From positions 1-36,834 of the forward strand of contig JAILBX010000285.1 of assembly GCA_024680675.1 (NCBI GenBank): a DNA stretch of 36,834 nt, given 5' to 3'. The DNA is from Lachnospiraceae bacterium (GTDB taxonomy: Bacteria > Bacillota > Clostridia > Lachnospirales > Lachnospiraceae). The number at the start of each line of letters is the position of its first letter. Within the stretch, counting starts at the first letter, position 1. Positions 25,637 to 32,858 of this stretch are shown piece by piece. The notes beneath the pieces were generated by a model. The model saw only the letters and a list, made by a program, of their open reading frames with translations. It was not told where the DNA came from and ran no database searches. The position numbers and the translations under genes were made by a program.

Positions 25637-26401
25637 ATGAAGCTTGAAAAAGTGAATGATCATCAGATCCGTTGTACCTTGACCAAAAGTGACCTTGCCG
25701 ACCGGCAGCTCAAATTAAGCGAGCTTGCTTACGGTACGGAAAAAGCTAAGAGTCTGTTCAGAGATATGATGCAGCAGGCAGCATATGAATTCGGCTTTGA
25801 AGCAGAGGACATTCCTCTTATGATAGAAGCTATACCTCTATCCTCTGAGAGTATAGTACTTATAATAACGAAAGTTGAGGATCCGGAAGAACTGGATACG
25901 CGTTTCTCGAATTTTGCTCCCTCGGTTAAGAACGGTATGGAGGGACAGCTGGAGGAATTGTTAAAATCCATGACCGACAATCCCGATAATGTATTGGATC
26001 TCTTTAAAAAGTTAAAAGCTGATCAGACAAAGGCAACTCCTGCACCCGTTGCAGGCACTGCAGCAAAGAGCACCATTGCAGAACAGCCTCAGGCTGCTAT
26101 ACCTGCCGACTATCTGAAGGCCTTTTCCTTTGACAGCCTGGATGATATAAGCAGACTTGCAAAGCTTATTAACAAAGTTTACAAGGGAAAAAATTCACTT
26201 TACAAGGACAATAAAAACAAGAAGTACATACTTGTTATCACCAAGTCCGAAAACAGTGATTCCGACTTCAACAAGATCTGCAACATGATTTCCGAGTATG
26301 GCTCCTTTGAAAGATTTAACCATGCTTCTGCCGCCTTCCTCGAAGAAGAAGGATGTCTGCTGATAAAGGACGACGCTATAAACAAAATGATGATCGAATG
26401 A
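25637..26401 (+). CDS. mecA: adaptor protein MecA
   Basis: Adaptor that delivers substrates to the ClpC-ClpP protease and helps ClpC assemble. The 254-residue product has the MecA N-terminal domain (MKLEKVNDHQIRCTLTKSDL, then LIITKVEDPEEL up to about residue 95), a variable linker rich in Ala, Pro and Thr (about 125-165) and a C-terminal ClpC-binding domain (FSFDSLDDISRLAKLI to the end). I chose the ATG at 25637 because it matches the start of MecA proteins; the frame is open further upstream into the leader. A ribosome site AAAGGA lies 10 bases upstream. No clpC gene is in the window. Confidence 0.9.
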   Translation: MKLEKVNDHQIRCTLTKSDLADRQLKLSELAYGTEKAKSLFRDMMQQAAYEFGFEAEDIPLMIEAIPLSSESIVLIITKVEDPEELDTRFSNFAPSVKNGMEGQLEELLKSMTDNPDNVLDLFKKLKADQTKATPAPVAGTAAKSTIAEQPQAAIPADYLKAFSFDSLDDISRLAKLINKVYKGKNSLYKDNKNKKYILVITKSENSDSDFNKICNMISEYGSFERFNHASAAFLEEEGCLLIKDDAINKMMIE

Positions 26402-26442
26402 CCCTTAGGCAGCTGCCCCGGGGGGCAAAGGTTTATCCGAAT

Positions 26443-26493
26443 AAAAAATCCCTGCTTTTCAGACCGGAAACTTCTGTAAAGCAGGGGTTTTTT
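26443..26493. terminator. bidirectional terminator between mecA and the DUF1858 gene
   Basis: AAAAAATCCCTGCTTT and AAAGCAGGGGTTTTTT form a long stem with a 19-base loop, with T tracts on both strands. It serves two convergent genes. Confidence 0.9.
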
Positions 26494-26529
26494 ATTGTCA
26501 CTTAAAGCCTAAGCTTTTACTTTAAGATT

Positions 26530-26721
26530 TTATGCGTTCTGGATAGCCTTCATAAGATCATCTATATCTATTCCATGAACCATTGCAGCTTCCTCAAGGC
26601 TCTCCATCTGAGATGCAGGGCATCCGAGACAGTGCATTCCCGCTTCCATCAACAGAGGCGCCACATTGGGGGCTGTTCTTAAGATTTCTCCGATCGTTGT
26701 TTCCTTCGTTATCTCTGCCAT
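26530..26721 (-). CDS. DUF1858 small protein
   Basis: 63-residue product with the DUF1858 pattern: [23 protein letters not shown] then [15 protein letters not shown]. Cys31 and Cys34 form the conserved CLGC pair, which suggests a redox or metal role; similar domains are found alone or attached to hybrid-cluster and other redox proteins in anaerobes. The start is the ATG at 26721, 7 bases after GGGAGG; the in-frame ATG further up lacks a ribosome site. It has no obvious partner gene, lying between mecA and the pfl control region. Confidence 0.88.
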   Translation of the reverse strand: MAEITKETTIGEILRTAPNVAPLLMEAGMHCLGCPASQMESLEEAAMVHGIDIDDLMKAIQNA

Positions 26722-26778
26722 ATCATTTCCTCCCTTTTTGATCAATTGTTTTATCTTTCCGTTTCACTGGTCAACCTC

Positions 26779-27019
26779 GCAAATTTCTTCGCAATTTGCT
26801 CGTTATAAATCAGATTGCTTCGCAATTCCGCAGGTACCGGGCTTGAACCCGGCACCTGCGAAAAGCTTCTCCCACCACCTGAAGGTGGTGGGTTATCTTT
26901 TTGATTTATATATTACCTTCTTTTCCCCGATTTAACAAGTTAAATAATTATTAAGGAAAAGGCTTTTATAATAGGTAGTTTTGTATACAATGAACACGTT
27001 TTTACTGTCACTTCGTGAC
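26779..27019. repeat. cluster of five palindromes between the DUF1858 gene and pflB
   Basis: GCAAATT/AATTTGC (26779-26799), ATTGC/GCAAT with loop TTC (26814-26826), a 13-bp arm pair starting CGCAGGT with one mismatch (26829-26860), CCCACCACC/GGTGGTGGG (26871-26892, followed by TTATCTTTTT) and GTCAC/GTGAC with loop TTC (27007-27019). CTTCGCAATT occurs twice. The fourth hairpin looks like a terminator on the plus strand, but no plus-strand gene precedes it. Possibly the end of a lost IS200/IS605-type element or a structured RNA. Confidence 0.5.
26981..26990. promoter_or_regulatory. TTGTATACAA palindrome, site 1 (distal)
   Basis: Perfect 10-bp palindrome 288 bases upstream of the pflB ATG. It matches sites 2 and 3 at the promoter. 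Such palindromes are typical of GntR-type operators; the regulator is not in this window. Confidence 0.45.
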
Positions 27020-27124
27020 TCAAATAGTAACATATAATAAATAATGTGCGTTTCCATTGTGAAAAATGCACAGTTTGAGGGGCTTTGCTTCAATAATGTT
27101 CATAAAAAAATACAAGTAGCCTAA

Positions 27125-27153
27125 TTGACTTGTATACACTATTTCATTATAAT
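27125..27153 (+). promoter_or_regulatory. promoter of the pfl operon
   Basis: TTGACT (27125-27130), an exact 17-base spacer and TATAAT (27148-27153), the best sigma-70-type promoter in the window. The transcript would start near 27160, leaving about 109 bases of leader with a possible CTGACC/GGTCAG hairpin (27180-27185 with 27222-27227). Confidence 0.8.
27130..27139. promoter_or_regulatory. TTGTATACAC palindrome, site 2 (in promoter spacer)
   Basis: Nine of ten bases match TTGTATACAA. It starts on the last base of the -35 box, so a bound protein would compete with RNA polymerase. Confidence 0.5.
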
Positions 27154-27155
27154 CA

Positions 27156-27165
27156 TTGTATACAA
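27156..27165. promoter_or_regulatory. TTGTATACAA palindrome, site 3 (at transcription start)
   Basis: Perfect palindrome 2 bases after the -10 box, over the predicted transcription start; 26 bases centre to centre from site 2. Confidence 0.55.
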
Positions 27166-27268
27166 CAAATCTAACAGTTCTGACCGGATCAGATCAGAGT
27201 CAGGCAAATGTTTTGATCAGTGGTCAGTTACAACAATTTATTCAAGAAAAATAGGAGGCTATAGTCAA

Positions 27269-29308
27269 ATGAGATCAGAATGGAATGGTTTCGTAGGTGG
27301 CAAATGGGAAAGTGAGATCAACGTAAGAGATTTTATCCAGAAGAATTATACACCTTATGATGGTGACGGTTCTTTCCTTGCCGGACCTACACAGGACACA
27401 AAGGATTTATGGAATCAGGTATTGGACCTTCAGAAGCAGGAGCGTGCAGCAGGCGGAGTTCTTGATATGGACACAAAGGTAATTTCCACTATTACCTCAC
27501 ATGGTCCCGGATACCTTGACAAGAGTAAGGAGAAGATCGTAGGATTCCAGACCGATAAGCCTTTCAAGCGTTCACTTCAGCCTTATGGTGGTATCCGTAT
27601 GGCAGAGAAGGCTTGCTCGGACAACGGTTATGAGGTTGATCCCGAGATCAGCGAATTCTTCGCAACACACAGAAAGACACACAACGCAGGATGTTTCGAT
27701 GCTTACAATCAGGAGATGAGAGCTTGTCGTTCATCCCACATTATCACAGGTCTTCCTGATGCATACGGACGTGGACGTATCATCGGTGACTACAGAAGAG
27801 TTGCTCTTTACGGTATTGACAGACTTATCGAGGATAAGCAGGAGCAGAAGGATTCCACAGGAAGAGTTATGACAGATGATGTTATCCGTCTTCGTGAGGA
27901 ATTATCAGAGCAGATGACAGCTCTTAAGATGATGAAGGAAATGGCTGCTTCCTACGGATGCGATATTTCAAAGCCTGCTACAAACGTACAGGAAGCTATC
28001 CAGGCTACCTACTTCGGATATCTTTGCTCAGTTAAGGAGCAGAACGGTGCAGCAATGTCTCTTGGACGTACTTCAACCTTCATTGACTGCTTCGCAGAGA
28101 GAGACTTAAAGAACGGAACCTTCACAGAGGAGCAGATCCAGGAGTTCATCGATCACTTCATTATGAAGCTTCGTTGCGTTAAGTTTGCTCGTACACCTGA
28201 ATACAATCAGATCTTCGCAGGTGATCCCGTTTGGGTTACCGAATCAATCGGAGGTGTTGGTGTTGACGGACGTCATATGGTAACAAAGATGAGCTTCCGT
28301 TATCTTAACACTCTTATAAACTTAGGACCTTCACCTGAGCCCAACCTTACAGTTCTCTGGTCTACAAGACTTCCTGAGAACTTCAAGAAGTTCTGTGCTA
28401 AAATCTCTATAACAACATCTTCCATCCAGTATGAGAATGATGACCTTATGAGAGTTACTCACGGTGATGACTACGGTATCGCCTGCTGCGTATCCTCAAT
28501 GGTAATCGGTAAGGAAATGCAGTTCTTCGGAGCTCGTGCTAACCTTGCAAAATGTCTCTTATACGCTCTTAACGGTGGTGTTGATGAGGTTACAAAGAAG
28601 CAGGTTGGACCTAAGTATCGTCCTGTTGAAGGCGATGTATTAGACTATGATGATGTATTATCCAAGTTTATGGATATGATGGAGTGGCAGGCTGACGTTT
28701 ACGTTAACACTCTTAACATCATCCACTATATGCACGACAAGTATTGTTATGAAAGAGCAGAGATGGCTCTCCATGACAAGAACGTAAAGAGATACTTTGC
28801 AACAGGTATCGCAGGTCTTTCAATCGTTGCTGACTCACTCTCAGCTATCAAGTATGCTAAGGTTGAGGTTATCAGAGATGAAGACGGAATAATCACTGAC
28901 TTCAAGACAACCGGTGAATTCCCTAAATATGGTAATGATGATGATCGTGTTGACGAGATCGCTCAGAAGATCGTTCACAGATTTATGACAGCTGTAAGAA
29001 GACATCATACCTACAGAGGTGGAATACCTACAACCTCTATTCTTACAATTACTTCAAACGTTACTTACGGTAAGGCAACAGGTAATACACCTGACGGACG
29101 TAGAAAAGGACAGCCTTTCGCTCCCGGTGCTAACCCTATGCACGGACGTGATACCCACGGTGCTGTTGCTTCACTTTCATCAGTATCAAAGCTTCCATTC
29201 AAGGATGCACAGGATGGTATTTCAAATACCTTCACGATCATCCCCGGAGCTCTTGGTAAGGAAGATAAGGTATTCGCAGGAGATATCGAGCTTGACCTTA
29301 ACAAATAA
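27269..29308 (+). CDS. pflB: pyruvate formate-lyase core subunit, lacking the glycyl-radical domain
   Basis: Cleaves pyruvate with CoA to acetyl-CoA and formate. The 679-residue product aligns with PFL from its start ([25 protein letters not shown]) through the active-site pair Cys406-Cys407 in [10 protein letters not shown] to [15 protein letters not shown] and [10 protein letters not shown]. It then stops with a new tail ([12 protein letters not shown]). Classical PFL (about 740-760 residues) continues from that point into the C-terminal radical domain with RVSGYA. That domain is encoded separately at 29562-29810. The ATG at 27269 has TAGGAGG 10 bases upstream and matches the family start; the open frame from 27125 runs through the promoter. 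Codon use is of the highly expressed type (CGT, CTT, GGT), unlike the neighbouring AGA/AGG/ATA-rich genes. Confidence 0.93.
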   Translation: MRSEWNGFVGGKWESEINVRDFIQKNYTPYDGDGSFLAGPTQDTKDLWNQVLDLQKQERAAGGVLDMDTKVISTITSHGPGYLDKSKEKIVGFQTDKPFKRSLQPYGGIRMAEKACSDNGYEVDPEISEFFATHRKTHNAGCFDAYNQEMRACRSSHIITGLPDAYGRGRIIGDYRRVALYGIDRLIEDKQEQKDSTGRVMTDDVIRLREELSEQMTALKMMKEMAASYGCDISKPATNVQEAIQATYFGYLCSVKEQNGAAMSLGRTSTFIDCFAERDLKNGTFTEEQIQEFIDHFIMKLRCVKFARTPEYNQIFAGDPVWVTESIGGVGVDGRHMVTKMSFRYLNTLINLGPSPEPNLTVLWSTRLPENFKKFCAKISITTSSIQYENDDLMRVTHGDDYGIACCVSSMVIGKEMQFFGARANLAKCLLYALNGGVDEVTKKQVGPKYRPVEGDVLDYDDVLSKFMDMMEWQADVYVNTLNIIHYMHDKYCYERAEMALHDKNVKRYFATGIAGLSIVADSLSAIKYAKVEVIRDEDGIITDFKTTGEFPKYGNDDDRVDEIAQKIVHRFMTAVRRHHTYRGGIPTTSILTITSNVTYGKATGNTPDGRRKGQPFAPGANPMHGRDTHGAVASLSSVSKLPFKDAQDGISNTFTIIPGALGKEDKVFAGDIELDLNK

Positions 29309-29322
29309 GAAAGGATATAACT

Positions 29323-29526
29323 ATGGCAGAACGCAGTAACATGGCAGATGATTTAGTTGCTTTCTTAGATCAGTCAGTTGCAAACGGCGTGGGACATCTG
29401 AATGTGGACACTGATGAGTCATCGGAATCCCGTTCGGTAGAGACAATGGGATGTACGGATTGTTCAAGAACCCCCCTTGCCTGCAGTGTTCCTACCCTGC
29501 ATCAGGGACTTGATGATTACAAATAA
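29323..29526 (+). CDS. small Cys-tailed paralogue of the glycyl-radical domain
   Basis: A 67-residue protein I do not recognise as described. Residues 9-29 (DDLVAFLDQ, then GVGHLNVDT) align with residues 11-32 of the radical subunit (DNLVGLLDG, then GHHLNVNV). After that the two differ completely: there is no RVSGYA radical loop; instead the tail is acidic, then MGCTDCSRTPLACSV, giving Cys44, Cys47 and Cys54, and ends HQGLDDYK. AAAGGA lies 7 bases before the ATG. It sits 14 bases after pflB and 35 bases before the radical subunit, in a different frame from both. It may bind the same groove of PflB as the radical domain, as a protector, scaffold or radical quencher (inference). Confidence 0.8.
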   Translation: MAERSNMADDLVAFLDQSVANGVGHLNVDTDESSESRSVETMGCTDCSRTPLACSVPTLHQGLDDYK

Positions 29527-29561
29527 AATCATAAATAAAAATTAAGAAGGAGGAAAATATT

Positions 29562-29810
29562 ATGGCAGTAGAAGCAAGTCAGACTCAGATCGACAATCTT
29601 GTTGGTTTATTAGATGGATATGCAACAAAGGGTGGACATCACCTTAACGTTAATGTTCTTAATAGAGATACTTTAATCGATGCTCAGGCACATCCTGAGA
29701 ATTATCCTCAGCTTACTATCCGTGTTTCAGGATATGCAGTAAACTTCATTAAGCTTACTCCCGAACAGCAGGCTGATGTTATCTCAAGAACATTCCATGA
29801 GGCTATCTGA
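29562..29810 (+). CDS. stand-alone glycyl-radical subunit of PFL (GrcA/YfiD-like)
   Basis: The 82-residue protein corresponds to the C-terminal domain that is missing from PflB. It reads [20 protein letters not shown], then [19 protein letters not shown] with the radical site Gly57, and ends [11 protein letters not shown]. This continues the classical PFL sequence almost without gap from where PflB stops. E. coli YfiD/GrcA, a spare part for oxygen-damaged PFL, has the same fold, but there the main enzyme still has its own domain. Here PflB has none, so this subunit should be essential for activity. AAGGAGG lies 8 bases before the ATG, stronger than the pflB site, suggesting ample production. 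Confidence 0.93.
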   Translation: MAVEASQTQIDNLVGLLDGYATKGGHHLNVNVLNRDTLIDAQAHPENYPQLTIRVSGYAVNFIKLTPEQQADVISRTFHEAI

Positions 29811-29849
29811 TCAATGATCTAAAGATTATAGCAGATCCCAAGTAATAAA

Positions 29850-29882
29850 AATGCCAGAGACTGTTTTACAGTCCCTGGCATT
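29850..29882 (+). terminator. intercistronic hairpin between the radical subunit and pflA
   Basis: AATGCCAG/CTGGCATT plus GACT/AGTC form a 12-bp stem with one mismatch and a 7-base loop. It is not followed by a T run, so it may act as a 3' stabiliser or partial terminator that lowers pflA relative to the structural genes. Confidence 0.55.
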
Positions 29883-29909
29883 GTATTAAGAAAAAAATGA
29901 GGTAAAAAC

Positions 29910-30701
29910 ATGACACAAGGACACATTCATTCACTTGAAAGCTTTGGAACTGTAGACGGACCGGGAACACGATACGTTGTATTTGTACAGGGGTGCCCTA
30001 TGCGTTGTATGTACTGTCACAACCCTGATACCTGGGCAATGTCCGGTGGAACACCTACTGATCCCGAGTACATTTTTGAACAGTACAAGCATAATGAACC
30101 TTTTTATAAAAATGGAGGAGTGACTGTAACCGGAGGGGAACCCCTTATGCAGATAGATTTTCTTATTGATCTTTTCTCCATTTTCAGAAAAAACAATGTA
30201 CATACCTGTCTGGATACTTCAGGTATAGCCTTCAGACCTGATGATGAAGAGCTTATGAAAAAGTATGACAGGCTTATGGAGCTTACCTGTCTTGTAATGC
30301 TGGATATTAAGCATATTGATCCCAGTATGCATCTTATGGTCACAGGTCAGCCCAATGACAATATTCTCGCCTTCGCCGAATATCTTGATAAAAAACAGGT
30401 GGATATGTGGATAAGGCATGTTGTAGTTCCCAATCTTACAGATGATGATAAATATCTTTACAAGCTGGGCTACTTTATAGGAGGTCTTTCAAACCTGAAG
30501 GCCTTGGATGTACTGCCCTACCATACTATGGGAAAAGTAAAGTATGAAAAGCTTGGCTACAAATACAGGCTTGCGGATACTCCGGCTATGTCACAATCCG
30601 AGGTTATAAAAAAGAAAGAGGTTATCCTTAACGGGATCCGTGACAAGCGTAAGGAGCTTGGCCTGTCAGGAGAACATCCTCATATAGGAAATGAAGAATA
30701 A
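29910..30701 (+). CDS. pflA: pyruvate formate-lyase activating enzyme
   Basis: Radical-SAM enzyme that takes a hydrogen atom from the glycine of the PFL radical domain. The 263-residue product has the cluster motif CPMRCMYC (Cys29, 33, 36), preceded by SFGTVDGPGTRYVVF, which is the PflA signature. VTVTGGEPLMQ follows at about residue 75 and CLDTSG near 107. It ends with a hydrophilic tail. It lies 99 bases after the radical subunit, behind a hairpin. Its natural substrate here would be the small separate subunit docked on PflB. Codon use is more ordinary (ATA, AGG) than in pflB. Confidence 0.95.
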   Translation: MTQGHIHSLESFGTVDGPGTRYVVFVQGCPMRCMYCHNPDTWAMSGGTPTDPEYIFEQYKHNEPFYKNGGVTVTGGEPLMQIDFLIDLFSIFRKNNVHTCLDTSGIAFRPDDEELMKKYDRLMELTCLVMLDIKHIDPSMHLMVTGQPNDNILAFAEYLDKKQVDMWIRHVVVPNLTDDDKYLYKLGYFIGGLSNLKALDVLPYHTMGKVKYEKLGYKYRLADTPAMSQSEVIKKKEVILNGIRDKRKELGLSGEHPHIGNEE

Positions 30702-30766
30702 GCTATTTAGAATAATACATACGGGTGAAGGTATTTGATATTTTTTTAACGAAATCTTTATTTCCC

Positions 30767-30795
30767 TTGAAAAAAAGCGGTCTTTGTATTAGAAT
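30767..30795 (+). promoter_or_regulatory. ferredoxin promoter
   Basis: TTGAAA (30767-30772), a 17-base spacer and TAGAAT (30790-30795); both boxes match at 5 of 6 bases. AAAGGAGG precedes the ATG. Confidence 0.7.
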
Positions 30796-30828
30796 AAATA
30801 CGACCATAATGTAAAGGAGGGCTTAATT

Positions 30829-30999
30829 ATGGCATATAAAATTGGCGATTCTTGTATCGCTTGTGGAACATGTGAAGGTCAGTGTCCGGTAGGTGCAATA
30901 TCTATGGGAGACGGCAAGTTTGAAATAGACGAGAGCATGTGTGTGAGCTGTGGCTCTTGTGCAGGAGCTTGTCCTGTAGGCGCTATCGAATCAGACTGA
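30829..30999 (+). CDS. 2[4Fe-4S] ferredoxin
   Basis: A 56-residue clostridial-type ferredoxin. Two near-identical halves each hold one cluster motif: Cys9, 12, 15, 19 (CIACGTCEGQCP) and Cys38, 41, 44, 48 (CVSCGSCAGACP). Length and cysteine spacing fit the classical family. It has its own promoter and ends at a bidirectional terminator, so it is a single-gene unit. PFL-activating enzyme needs a low-potential electron donor (flavodoxin or ferredoxin), so a position next to pflA is suggestive, but ferredoxins have many partners and the link is inference. Confidence 0.95.
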   Translation: MAYKIGDSCIACGTCEGQCPVGAISMGDGKFEIDESMCVSCGSCAGACPVGAIESD

Positions 31000-31010
31000 C
31001 GTACAGACAC

Positions 31011-31057
31011 AAAAAGATCGAGTGGGGCATTAACATTACCCTGCTCGATCGTTTTTT
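31011..31057. terminator. bidirectional terminator between the ferredoxin gene and dnaB
   Basis: GATCGAGTGGGG and CCCTGCTCGATC form a 12-bp stem with two G-T pairs and a 13-14-base loop, followed by T6 on the plus strand and with A5 before it, giving T5 for the minus strand. Confidence 0.88.
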
Positions 31058-31072
31058 ATGCTCAAAAGTCTA

Positions 31073-32410
31073 TCAATTATATTCAATTTCCCGATCTGCA
31101 AATTTAGTATATTTAGGCAGCCAGGTAAGCTTTATCTTTCCCACGGGACCGTTTCTCTGTTTAGCAATGATCACTTCCGTAACGTTCTTATTTTCCGTAT
31201 CCGGATTATAATAATCCTCCCTGTATAAAAACATAACAACGTCAGCATCCTGCTCTATAGCCCCGGATTCACGAAGATCCGACAGCATAGGTCTGTGATC
31301 CTCCCTCTTCTCTACTGCTCTTGAAAGCTGGGACAGGGCAATGACAGGAACATCCAGCTCCCTTGCCAAAGCCTTCAGGGCTCTGGAGTTATCCGAAACC
31401 TCCTGCTGCTTTGAATCATTTCTTCCGCTTCCTGACATAAGCTGCAGATAGTCGATTATGATCATATCAAGCCCAAACTCCAGTTTATACTTCCGGCATT
31501 TGGATCTTAGCTCTCCCACTGAAATAGCCGGAGTATCATCTATAATAAGCTTTGACCCGGCTAATCTGTTGGCACTCTCCACAATATTTCTTATATCATC
31601 CCCTTCAAAGGATGCGTTTCTTATCCTTTCAGCCTCAACCATGGAATCAACCGCCAAAAGACGGTTTATAAGCTGTTCCTTGGACATTTCCAGACTGAAT
31701 ATGGCAACGCTGAGTTTTTCTTCTATACAGGCATATCTTGCTACATTCAGGACAAATGCCGTCTTACCCATTGAGGGTCTTGCTGCCACAAGAAGAAAGT
31801 CAGAGGGCTGAAAGCCTGAGGTCTTTTCATCAAGGGCCCGAAAGCCCGATGATATACCGGTTATCTTTCCACCCTTAAGACTCAGCATCTGCATCCTCTC
31901 AAGTGCCTTGGCAACTACCTCTCTGATGGGAACAAAATCCCCTGTATTCCTTCTCTGGACAATATCAAATATCTTCTTTTCAGCATCCTCAAAGATGGTA
32001 TCCATGCTATCCTTGGGATTATAGCATTCAGCACTTACTGTTTCCAGTGCATTGATCATTTTTCTGTAAAGAGCCTTTTCCTTGACTATATTTGAATAAT
32101 GCTCGATCTTGGCTACTGTTATATTCAGGGTCATAACATTTTGGAGATAATCCAAAGAGGCCACCTCCTCGGGAACATCCATCTCCCTTAACCTGGCCTG
32201 AAGAGTGACAACGTCCACAAGCTTATATTCATTGTTCATGGACACCATGGCTTCAAAAACTACTCCATACTGCTTCTCATAAAAATCCTCCTTGGCAAGG
32301 ATCTCCGAAGCCTTATCAATAGCCTTTTTATCCATCATCATGCAGCAGATGACCGACTGTTCGGCAAGGGAATCATGAGGCATTATCCTTCTAATAGCTG
32401 CCTCATCCAT
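31073..32410 (-). CDS. dnaB: replicative DNA helicase
   Basis: Hexameric helicase at the replication fork. The 445-residue product has the N-terminal domain (HDSLAEQSVICCMMMD onward) and the RecA-like C-terminal domain with Walker A ARPSMGKT at 210-217, Walker B IIDYLQLM near 305, and ALSQLSRAVEKRE with the arginine loop near 345. Length is standard. It lies 1 base after rplI in a gdpP-rplI-dnaB operon, a common Firmicutes arrangement. The matching loader (dnaI-like) and DnaD-like genes are at the other end of the window. Confidence 0.98.
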   Translation of the reverse strand: MDEAAIRRIMPHDSLAEQSVICCMMMDKKAIDKASEILAKEDFYEKQYGVVFEAMVSMNNEYKLVDVVTLQARLREMDVPEEVASLDYLQNVMTLNITVAKIEHYSNIVKEKALYRKMINALETVSAECYNPKDSMDTIFEDAEKKIFDIVQRRNTGDFVPIREVVAKALERMQMLSLKGGKITGISSGFRALDEKTSGFQPSDFLLVAARPSMGKTAFVLNVARYACIEEKLSVAIFSLEMSKEQLINRLLAVDSMVEAERIRNASFEGDDIRNIVESANRLAGSKLIIDDTPAISVGELRSKCRKYKLEFGLDMIIIDYLQLMSGSGRNDSKQQEVSDNSRALKALARELDVPVIALSQLSRAVEKREDHRPMLSDLRESGAIEQDADVVMFLYREDYYNPDTENKNVTEVIIAKQRNGPVGKIKLTWLPKYTKFADREIEYN

Positions 32411-32411
32411 A

Positions 32412-32858
32412 TCAAGCTTCCTCTATTTTTACCTTAAGTTTTCCGGTAACCTCACTATGCAGCTTAACTGCTACCTCATAGCTGCCTATAGCCTTTAAGG
32501 GCTCATTTAAGAGTATCTTCTTCTTATCAAGGTTTAGGCCGCACTGCTTATTTGCTTCCTCTGCAATTTCCTTTGAAGCAACTGAACCAAAGGTCTTTCC
32601 GTCCTTACCGGTCTTAAGCTTTAATACAAGCTCTTTTTCCTCTATGACCTTTGCTAACTCCTTTGCTTCCTCAAGTATCCTTGCGGCAACCTTTTCATCA
32701 TTCTGCTTCTTAAGCTTAACTTCATTTAAGTTTTTATTTGTAGCCTCCACAGCAAGCTTCTTGCTGAAAAGAAAATTTCTGGCATAGCCATCACTTACAG
32801 TTACTATTTCATCTTTTTTACCCAGGGATTTAACATCCTCCAAAAGGATAACCTTCAT
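32412..32858 (-). CDS. rplI: 50S ribosomal protein L9
   Basis: Binds 23S rRNA and helps keep the reading frame. The 148-residue product starts with [31 protein letters not shown], the N-terminal L9 signature (broken here as [16 protein letters not shown], then DGYARNFL), followed by a long connecting helix and a C-terminal domain with KTFGSV. The ATG overlaps the gdpP stop by one base (TAATG). Confidence 0.97.
   Translation of the reverse strand: MKVILLEDVKSLGKKDEIVTVSDGYARNFLFSKKLAVEATNKNLNEVKLKKQNDEKVAARILEEAKELAKVIEEKELVLKLKTGKDGKTFGSVASKEIAEEANKQCGLNLDKKKILLNEPLKAIGSYEVAVKLHSEVTGKLKVKIEEA

Noticed and set aside
26829-26860. tRNA gene
   Set aside because: Only a T-arm-like hairpin is present; no D arm, anticodon arm or CCA end can be found around it.
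27125-27268. 48-codon upstream extension of pflB
   Set aside because: The stretch contains the promoter and two operators; PFL proteins start at the ATG at 27269, which has a good ribosome site.
29306-29562. The PFL split as a sequencing error or stop-codon readthrough
   Set aside because: The pieces lie in different frames, are separated by about 250 bases and another gene, and the radical subunit has a strong ribosome site.
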